Shown here piece by piece: positions 19,257 to 31,973 of a stretch of DNA of 64,000 nt. Source of the DNA: Taudactylus pleione (taxonomy: Eukaryota; Chordata; Amphibia; Anura; Myobatrachidae); the NCBI GenBank assembly GCA_031769625.1, contig JAUIMM010000573.1, forward strand, positions 248,001 to 312,000, written 5' to 3'. The translations under genes and the position numbers were made by a program. Below the pieces are notes generated by a model. The model was not told the origin of the DNA, searched no databases, and saw only the letters and a list, made by a program, of their open reading frames with translations. The first letter of the stretch is position 1, and the number at the start of each line of letters is the position of its first letter.

Positions 19257-20700
19257 CTCTATCTCTCTATATCTATCTATATATGGGGAATCTAAGGTAG
19301 CTAACTAGTGTCTATCTATCAATGATCGAGCTACCTATCTATCTATGATCTATCTTTAAATATTAGACATTGGAGGCAAACCTTCTAATCAAAAGATTCA
19401 CATTTTCCCAACATTAAGTCCAAGTGATTGAAAAACCACTCCCAAGATTCTTGGTTAGGAAAGGTGAGCATAATGCTGTTTGGGATTTAGACTAAAAAGC
19501 ATGATTTATGGAGTAAAACAGGGAGAGTGAACAGCTGAGATATACTGCATCCTGAGATAAACAGAATTACTGAATATCTGACACTACCAAATCACAGTGT
19601 CGCAGAAGTAGAATAGTCCATAGTAAAGAGACATTTTTGAAGTATCAATGTATAGCAGGAACATATCATCGTGCCTCTGCAGGCCTAGAGCAAGTCTAGC
19701 CTGAGAATTACCGGTAATTAATAATCATTAATTACCTGTTCAGGGTCTCCTTCTTCGGTGGTTCATCTTTGATTGTTGCCATGAGTAGAAGTCTGGAATC
19801 AAGGAGACCTCACAAAAGTCCAGCGATGTAGTTTGTTTAGATGTTGACCTCACATTTTGATTCATGGAAAAGGCCCACCTGGAAAAAACATATCGGGAGG
19901 CGCGATAACATGTTCTTGCTATACACTATACATGCAAATATATCTCAGTTGGGCCTGTCCTTGTTGGCAGGGTGAATTTGCACTATATCTAGCTACCTTA
20001 ATATCTATCTCTATATCTATCTATATATGGGCAATCAACAGATGTGTTCACAAACATCTAACCTCCCTGCGCGTTCAACAGCCCTTCTAGATGTGTTATA
20101 CCATGGCACAAATCGGTACCGCTGAGCATCTTTTTGTGACACATTTTCCCTTAAACTGCATTTTATTCGCAAAGTGATGCAAATAGGATGGACAAGCAGC
20201 TTATGCTGATTAAAATTATATGTGGCAAGCCTACAGTATGTTCTGTGTGCGACTGAGGCTATATCTGCATGCAAAATGCTACGTTACAGTGTCAGCAGCT
20301 GTGACACTGTAAAGTTGCATATCGCATGCAGATACAGCTCAGTTGCACACAGATTATACAGTAGGCATGCCGTATATCATTTTAATCAGTATAAGCTGCT
20401 TTTGCATCCTATTCGCATCATTTTGCAAATAAGACACATTTTAATGGAAAAAGTCACCTGGAAAGATGCCCTGTGCTACAGAGTCGCATTGTACTCACCC
20501 ATTATTTGTAACACATCTCTCAAAACACATGGAGGATAGATGTACTGCATGTGGACGCATCTGTACCTAATTATTTATTAGTATTTATTACCAGGTTTTT
20601 ATATAGCGCACATATATTCCGCAGCACTTTACAGTGAAAAAATATGAGATATGGTAAGAACTTACCCTTGTTATCTCTATTTCTACGAAGTCCATAGGGT

Positions 20701-20827
20701 TCCACAGGATACCTTGGGGTATAGGTGTGACGTCAGTCGCAGGGCACCAAAGAGTTAAGCTTTCAGCCTCCCAGGATGCACTAGGTCCCCCTCCTATACC
20801 CCGCCCCCGGGCCAAGGCACCTCAGTT
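20701..20827 (+). repeat. DIRS inverted terminal repeat, 3' end, copy 2
   Basis: Reverse complement of 26430-26556; outer tip 20639-20700. Confidence 0.95.
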
Positions 20828-20975
20828 AGTTACCAAGCCATAGGCCGGAGGAGGAGAAGGAAGAGAGAGAACAAAGATCTGGACACATACAAGAATCACA
20901 TTCTCACCAGAGGGAGACGGAAAACCGGTGACCAGAGCAAAGCCCATCTGCAGCACAGGTGCGACAGGGCGGGAG

Positions 20976-21087
20976 TCCTGTGGAACCCTATGGACTTCGT
21001 AGAAATAGAGATAACAAGGGTAAGTTCTTACCATATCTCATATTTTCTACTTCAGGGTCCATAGGGTATCCACAGGATACCTTGGGG
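20976..21087 (-). repeat. DIRS internal complementary region, copy 2
   Basis: Complement of 20639-20709 joined to the complement of 26538-26581, with the same three-base overlap. Confidence 0.93.
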
Positions 21088-21107
21088 ATGTCCCAAAGCA
21101 GTATCCT

Positions 21108-22130
21108 TTAAGGGTGGGGACGCTCCTGTGCAGAAAGGAGAATCCGCCGCCCGAAGGAAGCATCCTGAGAGGCGAAGGTGTCAAACCTGTAATACCTCAC
21201 GAAGGTATGGACAGAAGACCACGTAGCAGCCTTGCAGATCTGAACTGCCGAGGCACCACGTCGAGCTGCCCACGAAGGACCCACAGACCTAGTGGAATGA
21301 GCCTTCAGAGAAGGAGGGACCGGTAGGCCTTCATGAAGATAAGCTTCAGAAATAGCCATACGGATCCAGGCTGCCAAAGTTTGCTTTGAAGCAGGCCAAC
21401 CCTTTTTACGGAAGCCAAAGAGGACAAACAAAGCGTCCGACTTCCTAAACGAAGAAGTGCGGTCAACATAAGTCCTTAAGGCCCGCACAACATCCAAAGA
21501 GGCCTCACCCACGGAAAGACCCGGTGAGTTAAAGGCCGGAACAACTATTTCCTCGTTAATATGAAACTGGGAAACAACTTTGGGAAGAAACTCGGGCCGA
21601 GTGCGGAGCACTGCCCTGTTCCCATAAAAAACCAAGAAAGGGGGTCTACAAGAAAGAGCCCCTAACTCAGAAACACGTTTGGCCGAAGCAATGGCCAGAA
21701 GGAAAACAGTCTTAGCTGTTAGCCATTTAAGATCCACTGAGCCCAGTGGTTCAAACGGCGGTCCTTGGAGAGCCCTCAGGACCACAGCCAAATCCCAAGG
21801 CGCCACAGGTGGAACAAAGGGCGGCTGAATGCGGAGAACACCCTGCATAAAGGTGCGCACATCCGGGATTGTAGCAATCCTACGGTGAAACCAGACAGAT
21901 AGGGCCGAAACCTGTACCTTCAAAGAAGCAAGGCGAAGCCCATGATCTAGTCCCGCTTGCAGGAAGGCGAGAATCCGAGACAGACGAAACTCCCGCGGTG
22001 CATAACCTCTCGGTCGACACCACTGGAAGAACGTATGCCACACGCGATGGTATATCCTCGCGGAAGACGGTTTCCGAGCTCGTAACATGGTACGCACCAC
22101 AGAGCTGGAAAACCCCCGGGACCTCAGCAT
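21108..22130 (-). CDS. DIRS tyrosine recombinase, copy 2 (Arg151Lys)
   Basis: 340 residues. It differs from copy 1 at one residue: AGA to AAA (plus-strand base 21679 is T) turns Arg151 into Lys, directly before the predicted catalytic Arg152. Because Arg152, His278, Arg281, Trp304 and Tyr313 are kept, activity is not obviously lost. On the opposite strand the change is C to T at a site that is not CpG. Confidence 0.92.
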   Translation of the reverse strand: MLRSRGFSSSVVRTMLRARKPSSARIYHRVWHTFFQWCRPRGYAPREFRLSRILAFLQAGLDHGLRLASLKVQVSALSVWFHRRIATIPDVRTFMQGVLRIQPPFVPPVAPWDLAVVLRALQGPPFEPLGSVDLKWLTAKTVFLLAIASAKRVSELGALSCRPPFLVFYGNRAVLRTRPEFLPKVVSQFHINEEIVVPAFNSPGLSVGEASLDVVRALRTYVDRTSSFRKSDALFVLFGFRKKGWPASKQTLAAWIRMAISEAYLHEGLPVPPSLKAHSTRSVGPSWAARRGASAVQICKAATWSSVHTFVRYYRFDTFASQDASFGRRILLSAQERPHP

Positions 22131-24049
22131 GGCCGTCTCAACAGCCACGCCGTCAAAGACAGCCGAGTCAGGTCCGGGTGAAGGCAAGGACCCTGAGACA
22201 GAAGGTCCGGTCGTAGCGGCAACCGCAGAGGAATGTCCACGGACAGACCCTGAAGGTCTGAGAACCAGTGCCGTCTGGGCCACGCGGGAGCTATCAACAG
22301 GAGCGTCCCTCCTTCCTGTTTGAATTTCCGGATTACCCGTGGAAGAAGGGAGACCGGAGGGAACAGGTATGCGAACCGGAACGTCCACCGGACGGACAGA
22401 GCATCCACCAGAGACGCCCCTTCGTCTCTTGTGCGAGACCCGTACACCGGCAACTTGTTGTTGTGCCGGGACGCCATGAGGTCGATTTCTGGAAGACCCC
22501 ACCTGTCCACCAGTAGTTGAAAAACGTCCGGGTGCAGGGACCATTCCCCCGGATGAACGTCCTGGCGACTTAGAAAGTCCGCCTCCCAATTGAGCACTCC
22601 CGGGATGAAGACCGCTGATATGGCCGGAAGATTGCGCTCCGCCCAAACCAGGATCCGAGAGACCTCTACGAGAGCCGCCCGACTGCGAGTTCCTCCTTGC
22701 CTGTTTATGTAGGCCACGGTGGTAGCATTGTCCGACTGGACCTGCACCGGGCGACCCTGGAGAAACCGCTGTGCCTGCTGGAGAGCATTGAAGACCGCAC
22801 GGAGTTCCAAGATATTTATTGGAAGCTCCGCTTCTGTCGGCGTCCACCTGCCCTGGAACAAGTGTGGACCCGAAACTGCTCCCCAGCCCCGAAGACTGGC
22901 GTCCGTTGTCAACAGGACCCAATTTGGAACCCAGAACGGACGTCCCTTGTTGAGGTGGGTCGTCTGTAACCACCACGTAAGGGACAGGCGAACCTCCTGG
23001 GTGAGCACAATCGTCTGGGACTTCAGAGACTGAGTCAGCCCGTTCCACTTGGACAGGATCAGGTGCTGCAGAGGTCTGGAGTGAAACTGGGCGTATTCCA
23101 CCATGTCGAACACCGACACCATGGAGCCCAGTAACCTCATCGCCGAGTGTAAGGACACCCGGCGGCTGTGCAGACAACTGCGCACCCTTGACTGTAAAGC
23201 AGAGATCTTGTCCTCCGTCACGAAGATCCTTTGCTGTCCCGAGTCCAATAAGGCTCCAAGATGCAGAATCCTCCGAGACGGGATTAGAGTGGACTTCTGC
23301 CAGTTGATTAGCCAGCCGTGCCGTTGCAGCAGTGCAATGGTCAGGTCCAAGTGGCGTAACAGGAGCTCTGGAGATCCTGCCACCAATAACAGGTCGTCCA
23401 AATACGGCAACATGCGGACTCCCTGCAGCCGCAGAGAAGCCGCCATGACCGCCATCACCTTGGTGAAAACACGTGGTGCTGTTGCCAGGCCAAAAGGTAA
23501 CGCCCGAAACTGGAAGTGGTCGCTGCTGATTGCAAACCTGAGGAACTGTTGATGGCGCCAAAGAATAGGGACATGCAGGTAAGCGTCCTGTATGTCCAAT
23601 GACACCAAGTAGTCCCCAGGTTCCAGCGCCAGAATGATGGACCGTAGGGTCTCCATCCGAAACTTCGGGACCCGCAAAGACTTGTTGAGTGCTTTGAGGT
23701 TGAGAATCGGACGATATGACCCATTGGGTTTCTGTACCAAAAATAGATTTGAATAGAAACCCTGGCCCCTCTGGGAGAATGGAACCGCCACTATAACTCC
23801 AGCCTGGAGCATAGTGTGCAATACCTTCCGCAGCTCCGTAGCCTTGTTCCGGTCTGATGGGAGACCCGTGGTGAAGAAGCGAGCCGGGGGTCTGTGCCGG
23901 AAGGAGAGGGCGTATCCGTGGGAAACCACCTCCAGAACCCAAGTGTCTGTCGTAGTGGTCGACCAACACTGGGCGAACTGTAGCAGGCGGCCTCCCACCC
24001 TGGGATCCCCCAAAGGGAGGCCCGGACCGTCAGGCCGCAGGCTTGTCAT
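22124..24049 (-). CDS. pol: DIRS RT-RNase H-methyltransferase-like polyprotein, copy 2
   Basis: 641 residues from the ATG at 24049-24047, identical in translation to copy 1. YLDD is at 23393-23404. The four acidic RNase H residues and the C-terminal methyltransferase-like region are unchanged. Ends in the same ATGCTGA overlap with the recombinase gene (22124-22130). Confidence 0.93.
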   Translation of the reverse strand: MTSLRPDGPGLPLGDPRVGGRLLQFAQCWSTTTTDTWVLEVVSHGYALSFRHRPPARFFTTGLPSDRNKATELRKVLHTMLQAGVIVAVPFSQRGQGFYSNLFLVQKPNGSYRPILNLKALNKSLRVPKFRMETLRSIILALEPGDYLVSLDIQDAYLHVPILWRHQQFLRFAISSDHFQFRALPFGLATAPRVFTKVMAVMAASLRLQGVRMLPYLDDLLLVAGSPELLLRHLDLTIALLQRHGWLINWQKSTLIPSRRILHLGALLDSGQQRIFVTEDKISALQSRVRSCLHSRRVSLHSAMRLLGSMVSVFDMVEYAQFHSRPLQHLILSKWNGLTQSLKSQTIVLTQEVRLSLTWWLQTTHLNKGRPFWVPNWVLLTTDASLRGWGAVSGPHLFQGRWTPTEAELPINILELRAVFNALQQAQRFLQGRPVQVQSDNATTVAYINRQGGTRSRAALVEVSRILVWAERNLPAISAVFIPGVLNWEADFLSRQDVHPGEWSLHPDVFQLLVDRWGLPEIDLMASRHNNKLPVYGSRTRDEGASLVDALSVRWTFRFAYLFPPVSLLPRVIRKFKQEGGTLLLIAPAWPRRHWFSDLQGLSVDIPLRLPLRPDLLSQGPCLHPDLTRLSLTAWLLRRPC

Positions 24050-25490
24050 CTGGCTTGGGGGCCGGACGTCTGGTACTCCATGCCTGCTTCCGGGGCTTGA
24101 CCGATTTCTTAGGGCCAGCCTGTCGAGGAAACGACTGTGGTTTGGGCCTGCCCTGGGCCCTAGATGACCGAAAGGACGATGGTCCCGAACCAGAAGGAGC
24201 AGCGGCCGACGGGAGACAGGCAGATTTGACTGCCGCCAGCGTGGCCACAATCTTATCCAGATCCGGACCGAAGAGAACTTCTCCGGTAAACGGCAACGCT
24301 TCCAGACCTTTCTTGGAATCTGCGTCCGCCTTCCAGGATCGCAGCCACAAGGTGCGACGAGCAGCTACCGCTGCTGAAGAAATTCTAGACACCAGAGTAC
24401 TAATGTCTAGAGCCGCCTCGTTGATGTAGGTGGCCGAATCACGGAGATTGCCAATCAACTCCGCCTGATCGGCCGGACAGTCGGATTCAAAAGAAGCCTC
24501 TAATGAATCCGCCCAGCGCTCCATCGCTCTGGCAACCCAGCAAATGGCCATAGCCGGCCGTGCTGCCCCCCCTGCAAGGGAATAAGCGGACTTCAGGCAG
24601 ATTTCTACCTTGCGGTCCGTAGCATCCTTAAGGGAGGACATGGATGGCATCGGCAATGTGGCACTACGGACAAGACGGGTCACGTGAGAATCCACCTGTG
24701 GAGGGGATTCCCACTTCGCAAAATAATTATCCGCGAACGGATAAGCCACCGCCAGGCGTCTGTGCGGCTGGTATCTTTTGCCAGGTTGTTTCCACGCCTC
24801 CTCTAAATGGTCCACCAACTGACCCGAAAGAGGAAAGACTGTGGCATCGCCCTTCACATCTTTGAAAAAGGCATACTTAGATTTAGCCGCTGGGGGAACT
24901 TCGTCCTCAATCACCAAGGCTGTGCGGACCGCCCGAATAAGTCCAGGAATATATACTTTGGACTTAGCATCAGCGTCCTTAGTATGGAGAGGTTCCTGAT
25001 CGTAAGGATCTAGAATCTCCCCATCATCAGACGTCCCTTCGTCATCCTCATAAGGAGCGGACAGAGACGCCACCGGCCTTTTATGAGACCGCATCACAGA
25101 CTCCCCTTGCAACACATCCGACAAGTGCTGTACAGAACTCGTCAGGGAGTTAACCCACGCTGGCTCCTGAGAACCCGGGAGCGGGGAAATAGGGAGACTG
25201 TGGGGTACCACCAATTGTCGTGGGAACCCCTGCATGGGTGACGACACCACAGACTGCTGGGACAAACCCATCGGAGTAAACGCGGGCTGCGGAGCTAACT
25301 GGCCCACTAAAGCTGTTAACGCCTGAGCGAAACAAGCCCAGGGCGGCTCCTGTACCGGTGCTGTAACCGTAATAGGCCGCGCCATGGACAAACACTGCCG
25401 GCAAAGGCCCTCCGCGCTACCCTCCCCCTCCGCTAACGGTACTTTGCACGTGGTACACTGTAGCCGGAGGGGAAAATCACTTTCAGACAT
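24030..25490 (-). CDS. gag: DIRS gag-like protein, copy 2
   Basis: 486 residues, identical in translation to copy 1. ATG at 25490-25488. The paired-cysteine motif at residues 12-33, the conserved AARRTLWLRSWKAD segment and the basic tail are all present. The stop overlaps the RT start at 24049 by 20 bp. No lesion seen. Confidence 0.85.
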   Translation of the reverse strand: MSESDFPLRLQCTTCKVPLAEGEGSAEGLCRQCLSMARPITVTAPVQEPPWACFAQALTALVGQLAPQPAFTPMGLSQQSVVSSPMQGFPRQLVVPHSLPISPLPGSQEPAWVNSLTSSVQHLSDVLQGESVMRSHKRPVASLSAPYEDDEGTSDDGEILDPYDQEPLHTKDADAKSKVYIPGLIRAVRTALVIEDEVPPAAKSKYAFFKDVKGDATVFPLSGQLVDHLEEAWKQPGKRYQPHRRLAVAYPFADNYFAKWESPPQVDSHVTRLVRSATLPMPSMSSLKDATDRKVEICLKSAYSLAGGAARPAMAICWVARAMERWADSLEASFESDCPADQAELIGNLRDSATYINEAALDISTLVSRISSAAVAARRTLWLRSWKADADSKKGLEALPFTGEVLFGPDLDKIVATLAAVKSACLPSAAAPSGSGPSSFRSSRAQGRPKPQSFPRQAGPKKSVKPRKQAWSTRRPAPKPDDKPAA

Positions 25491-26429
25491 GATGGCACCA
25501 CGTATGTGACCTCTCTCACCAATTAAGTATTAAATAGGCGAGAGACCACCCTGCAGCACCGCACCGCAAGGGCTTTAGCAGAAAGAACAGGGACAGTAAT
25601 AAAGCTGACAGTTTAGAGAAGAAAAGATTACAGGCAGCAGCGCTAGCACAGTCACATACAATGCAGAAAAATAACAATTCCTGCACTAACAGCGCTGATC
25701 ACTCAACTACACAGACACAGGGCCTGGTAGGACACAGCGCTGCATACACAGACCTGAGCCACAGCGGAGGAGAGGTATGCGGGGGGACCCAGACCACGAT
25801 GCTTCCGTCCAGCGCTTCCAGCAGCGTTCACCATGCGTTCTGGAGAAGATGGCCGCCGAGGAGCAGAGAGGAGGCTGGCCTGGGGGAGGAGCGCTGCCAC
25901 AGGACCAGTCGGCAGCATGCAGAGAGGGCTGTGTGCAGCGGGGGAGGCGCCGGCTGTGAGACAGGGAAGGCGCGCTCCCCTGGCATGCATTTAACCCCTG
26001 GGACGCCGCAGCGCTACCGCTCTGCTGCGGTCCGCTGTCCCAGGGGGTAGTGGAAGCGCAGGTTGGTCGCCTGGCTCCACGCTGCAGCCAGTCCCCAGGG
26101 AGCCCCCTGCCTGGGGACTTAGGACCATGTGATCAGCGGGGACCCACCGCGGGACCCCGCTGCTTACCTCTGTCCCCCTTGAATCCGGCCATGGTCCGGA
26201 GCATCTGGGGTCACCGCTAGCTGTGACCCCAGACGCCCACCAGCATCCCCGGATCAGTACCGGCGTTCTGGTACCGGCGGGGTGTAGGGAAGACAGCATG
26301 GACGTCAGGACTGACTGTCCATGCTGTTCATCCAGTTGTGCAGCCACAGCTGCATGAAGAATAAGCTTTAGGGGCTCTTCTAGCCCCCACTCCAACAGGT
26401 GCACCCGACTCCGGCCGGGCACCAAACTA
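25491..26429 (-). other. DIRS 5' leader, copy 2
   Basis: Same leader as copy 1, shifted by 15981 bp; the hairpin string covers about 25995-26387. No convincing gene. Confidence 0.6.
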
Positions 26430-26556
26430 AACTGAGGTGCCTTGGCCCGGGGGCGGGGTATAGGAGGGGGACCTAGTGCATCCTGGGAGGCTGAAAGCTT
26501 AACTCTTTGGTGCCCTGCGACTGACGTCACACCTATACCCCAAGGTATCCTGTGGA
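26430..26556 (-). repeat. DIRS inverted terminal repeat, 5' end, copy 2
   Basis: Same 127 bp as in copy 1; outer tip to 26581. CRE at 26522-26529. Confidence 0.95.
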
Positions 26557-26919
26557 TACCCTATGGACCCTGAAGTAGAAATTTGGCCATTCACTGTAGT
26601 CCCTGCCCCAGTGGAGCTTACACTCTATATTCCCTACCACATGCTCACGCAACTAGCAACAAATGCAACGCAAGGCATGATAATTAGCAACACAGCAATA
26701 GACAAGTTATAAGTACCAAAGAACTAGTGTCTGCCTATCTAACTGTCTACCTACCGATCGATCGATCTATCTCTCTCTCTCTCTCTATCTATCTATATAT
26801 GGGTAACCTACAGATGTGTTCACATACACCTAGCCTCCCTGCACGTTAAACAGCCCTTCTAGTAGAGTTATACCGTGGCACGACACTACAGAACTGAGCA
26901 CCTTTTCGTGCAAATTATA

Positions 26920-27553
26920 CCCTTAAAATGTGTCTTATTTGCAAAGCAATGGAAAATAGGATGGACAAGCAGCTAATGCTGAATAAAATGATATGTGGCA
27001 TGCCTATGTTCTGTGTGCTGCTGCTGCAAAATGCTACATTACAGTGTCAGCAGCTGTGACACTGTAAAGTTGCATATCGTATCCAGATACAGCTCAGTCG
27101 CATACAGATTATACAGTAGGCAGGCCGTATATCATTTTAATCAGTATAAGCTGCTTTTGCGTCCTAATCGCATCACTTTGCAAATAAGACACATTTTAAT
27201 GGAAAAAGTCACTTGGAAAGATGCTCAGTGCTACAGAGTCACATTGTACTCACCCATTATTTGTAACACATCTCAAAGCACATGGAGGATAGATGTATGT
27301 GAACGCATCTGTACCTAATTATTTATTAGTATTTATTACCAGTTTTTTATATAGCGCACATATATTCCACAGCGCTTTACAGAGAATAATTTGGCCACTC
27401 ACTTTAGTCCCTGCCGCAGTGGAGCTTACAGTCTATATTCCCTACCACGTGCTCACACAACTAGCAACAAATGCAACGCAAGACATGATATTTAGCAACA
27501 CAGCAAAAGACGAGTCATAAGTACCAAAGAACTAGTGTCTATCTATCTATCTT

Positions 27554-27598
<45 letters not shown>

Positions 27599-27619
27599 TC
27601 TTTCTATCTATCTTTTCAT

Positions 27620-27670
<51 letters not shown>

Positions 27671-29229
27671 CTCTATATCTATCTATATATGGGGAATCTA
27701 ATGTATCTAACTAGTGTCTATCTATCAATGATCGAGCTACCTATCAATCTATGATCTATCTTTAAATATTAGACATTGGAGGCAAACCTTCTAATCAAAA
27801 GATTCACATTTTCCCAACATTAAGTCCAAGTAATTGAAAAACCACCCCAATATTCTTGGTTAGGAAAGGTGAGCATAATGCTGTTTGGGATTTAGACTAA
27901 AAAGCATGATTTATGGAGTAAAACAGGGAGAGTGAACAGCTGAGATATACTGCATCCTGAGATAAACAGAATTACTGTATATCTGACACTACCAAATCAC
28001 AGTGTCGCATAAGTAGAATAGTCCATAGTAAATAGACATTTTTGAAGTATCAATGTATAGCAGGAACATATCATCGTGCCTCTGCAGGCCTAGAGCAAGT
28101 CTAGCCTGAGAATTACCGGTAATTAATAATCATTAATTACCTGTTCAGGGTCTCCTTCTTCGGTGGTTCATCTTTGATAGTTGCCATGAGTAGAAGTCTG
28201 GAATCAAGGAGACCTCACAAAAGTCCAGCGATGTAGTTTGTTTAGATGTTGACCTCACATTTTGATTCATGGAAAAGGCCCACCTGGAAAAAACATATCG
28301 GGAGGCGCGATAACATGTTCTTGCTATACACTATACATGCAAATATATCTCAGTTGGGCCTGTCCTTGTTGGCAGGGTGAATTTGCACTATATCTAGCTA
28401 CCTTAATATCTATCTCTATATCTATCTATATATGGGCAATCAACAGATGTGTTCACAAACATCTAACCTCCCTGCGCGTTCAACAGCCCTTCTAGATGTG
28501 TTATACCATGGCACGAATCGGTACCGCTGAGCATCATTTTGTGAAACATTTTCCCTTAAACTGCATTTTATTCGCAAAGTGATGCAAATAGGATGGACAA
28601 GCAGCTTATGCTGGTTAAAATTATATGTGGCAAGCCTACAGTATGTTCTGTGTGCGACTGTGGCTATATCTGCATGCAAAATGCTACGTTACAGTGTCAG
28701 CAGCTGTGACAATGTAAAGTTGCATATCGCATGCAGATACAGCTCAGTTGCACACAGATTATACAGTAGGCATGCCGTATATCATTTTAGTCAGTATAAG
28801 CTGCTTTTGCATCCTATTCGCATCACTTTGCAAATAAGACACATTTTAATGGAAAAAGTCACCTGGAAAGATGCCCTGTGCTACAGAGTCGCATTGTACT
28901 CACCCATTATTTGTAACACATCTCTCAAAACACATGGAGGATAGATGTACTGCATGTGGAAGCATCTGTACCTAATTATTTATTAGTATTTATTACCAGG
29001 TTTTTATATAGCGCACATATATTCCGCAGCACTTTACAGTGAAAAATTTGGCCATTCACTGTAGTCCCTGCCCCAGTGGAGCTTACACTCTATATTCCCT
29101 ACCACATGCTCACGCAACTAGCAACAAATGCAACGCAAGGCATGATAATTAGCAACACAGCAATAGACAAGTTATAAGTACCAAAGAACTAGTGTCTGCC
29201 TATCTAACTGTCTACCTACCGATCGATCG

Positions 29230-29321
<92 letters not shown>

Positions 29322-29452
29322 CTATCTATATATGGGTAACCTACAGATGTGTTCACATACACCTAGCCTCCCTGCACGTTAAATAGCCCTTCTAGTAGAG
29401 TTATACCGTGGCACGACACTACAGAACAGAGCACCTTTTCGTGCAAATTATA
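26920..29452 (+). repeat. Satellite unit 7 (type 1, follows DIRS copy 2)
   Basis: 2533 bp unit. A palindrome 26810-27312 with the post-element marker ctgctgctg near 27018, TCTA tract 27540-27690, B palindrome 28443-28969, TCTA/TC tract 29221-29333. It has tctaatgtatctaac near 27706 and caatattc near 27848, both shared only with unit 9. No gene is visible. Confidence 0.92.
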
Positions 29453-30070
29453 CCCTTAAAATGTGTCTTATTTGCAAAGCAATGGAAAATAGGATGGACA
29501 AGCAGCTAATGCTGAATAAAATGATATGTGGCATGCCTATGTTCTGTGTGCGGGTGCTGCAAAATGCTACATTACAGTGTCAGCAGCTGTGACACTGTAA
29601 AGTTGCATATCGTATCCAGATACAGCTCAGTCGCATACAGATTATACAGTAGGCAGGCCGTATATCATTTTAATCAGTATAAGCTGCTTTTGCGTCCTAA
29701 TCGCATCACTTTGCAAATAAGACACATTTTAATGGAAAAAGTCACTTGGAAAGATGCTCAGTGCTACAGAGTCACATTGTACTCACCCATTATTTGTAAC
29801 ACATCTCAAAGCACATGGAGGATAGATGTATGTGAACGCATCTGTACCTAATTATTTCTTAGTATTTATTACCAGTTTTTTATATAGCGCACATATATTC
29901 CACAGCGCTTTACAGAGAATAATTTGGCCACTCACTTTAGTCCCTGCCGCAGTGGAGCTTACAGTCTATATTCCCTACCACGTGCTCACACAACTAGCAA
30001 CAAATGCAACGCAAGACATGATATTTAGCAACACAGCAAAAGACGAGTCATAAGTACCAAAGAACTAGTG

Positions 30071-30123
<53 letters not shown>

Positions 30124-30148
30124 TCTTTCTATCTATCTATCTTTTCAT

Positions 30149-30187
<39 letters not shown>

Positions 30188-31755
30188 CTCTATCTCTCTA
30201 TATCTATCTATATATGGGGAATCTAAGGTAGCTAACTAGTGTCTATCTATCAATGATCGAGCTACCTATCTATCTATGATCTATCTTTAAATATTAGACA
30301 TTGGAGGCAAACCTTCTAATCAAAAGATTCACATTTTCCCAACATTAAGTCCAAGTGATTGAAAAACCACTCCCAAGATTCTTGGTTAGGAAAGGTGAGC
30401 ATAATGCTGTTTGGGATTTAGACTAAAAAGCATGATTTATGGAGTAAAACAGGGAGAGTGAACAGCTGAGATATACTGCATCCTGAGATAAACAGAATTA
30501 CTGAATATCTGACACTACCAAATCACAGTGTCGCATAAGTAGAATAGTCCATAGTAAAGAGACATTTTTTAAGTATCAATGTATAGCAGGAACATATCAT
30601 CGTGCCTCTGCAGGCCTAGAGCAAGTCTAGCCTGAGAATTACCGGTAATTAATAATCATTAATTACCTGTTCAGGGTCTCCTTCTTCGGTGGTTCATCTT
30701 TGATTGTTGCCATGAGTAGAAGTCTGGAATCAAGGAGACCTCACAAAAGTCCAGCGATGTAGTTTGTTTAGATGTTGACCTCACATTTTGATTCATGGAA
30801 AAGGCCCACCTGGAAAAAACATATCGGGAGGCGCGATAACATGTTCTTGCTATACACTATACATGCAAATATATCTCAGTTGGGCCTGTCCTTGTTGGCA
30901 GGGTGAATTTGCACTATATCTAGCTACCTTAATATCTATCTCTATATCTATCTATATATGGGCAATCAACAGATGTGTTCACAAACATCTAACCTCCCTG
31001 CGCGTTCAACAGCCCTTCTAGATGTGTTATACCATGGCACAAATCGGTACCGCTGAGCATCTTTTTGTGACACATTTTCCCTTAAACTGCATTTTATTCG
31101 CAAAGTGATGCAAATAGGATGGACAAGCAGCTTATGCTGATTAAAATTATATGTGGCAAGCCTACAGTATGTTCTGTGTGCGACTGAGGCTATATCTGCA
31201 TGCAAAATGCTACGTTACAGTGTCAGCAGCTGTGACACTGTAAAGTTGCATATCGCATGCAGATACAGCTCAGTTGCACACAGATTATACAGTAGGCATG
31301 CCGTATATCATTTTAATCAGTATAAGCTGCTTTTGCATCCTATTCGCATCACTTTGCAAATAAGACACATTTTAATGGAAAAAGTCACCTGGAAAGATGC
31401 CCTGTGCTACAGAGTCGCATTGTACTCACCCATTATTTGTAACACATCTCTCAAAACACATGGAGGATAGATGTACTGCATGTGGACGCATCTGTACCTA
31501 ATTATTTATTAGTATTTATTACCAGGTTTTTATATAGCGCACATATATTCCGCAGCACTTTACAGTGAAAAATTTGGCCATTCACTGTAGTCCCTGCCCC
31601 AGTGGAGCTTACACTCTATATTCCCTACCACATGCTCATGCAACTAGCAACAAATGCAACGCAAGGCATGATAATTAGCAACACAGCAATAGACAAGTTA
31701 TAAGTACCAAAGAACTAGTGTCTGCCTATCTAACTGTCTACCTACCGATCGATCG

Positions 31756-31837
<82 letters not shown>

Positions 31838-31973
31838 CTATATCTATCTATATATGGGTAACCTACAGATGTGTTCACATACACCTAGCCTCCCTGCACG
31901 TTAAATAGCCCTTCTAGTAGAGTTATACCGTGGCACGACACTACAGAATGAGCACCTTTTCGTGCAAATTATA
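29453..31973 (+). repeat. Satellite unit 8 (type 2, no insertion)
   Basis: 2521 bp unit. A palindrome 29343-29845, TCTA tract 30073-30215, B palindrome 30969-31495, TCTA/TC tract 31747-31855. It carries the type 2 no-element markers acattttttaag (near 30563) and ctcatgcaac (near 31634). Near its right end the sequence reads gaatgagcacc, one base shorter than in other units. No gene is visible. Confidence 0.92.

Larger units (their letters stand above)
20639..26581 (-). mobile_element. DIRS-type retrotransposon, copy 2 (complete)
   Basis: Same length and landmarks as copy 1, shifted by 15981 bp, and at the same satellite base. The only protein-level difference I see from copy 1 is in the recombinase: base 21679 is T, giving Lys for Arg at residue 151. 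All genes are open. Confidence 0.95.
18526..26919 (+). repeat. Satellite unit 6 (type 2) interrupted by DIRS copy 2
   Basis: About 2454 bp of satellite plus the element at 20639-26581. A palindrome 18416-18918, TCTA tract 19146-19284, B palindrome 20038-20564. The TCTA/TC tract after the element (26756-26800) is the shortest in the window, which explains the short unit. It carries the element-linked T at gcatcatttt (about 20414-20423) and ttatttcttag near 18925, shared with units 8, 10, 13, 15 and 17. Confidence 0.92.
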
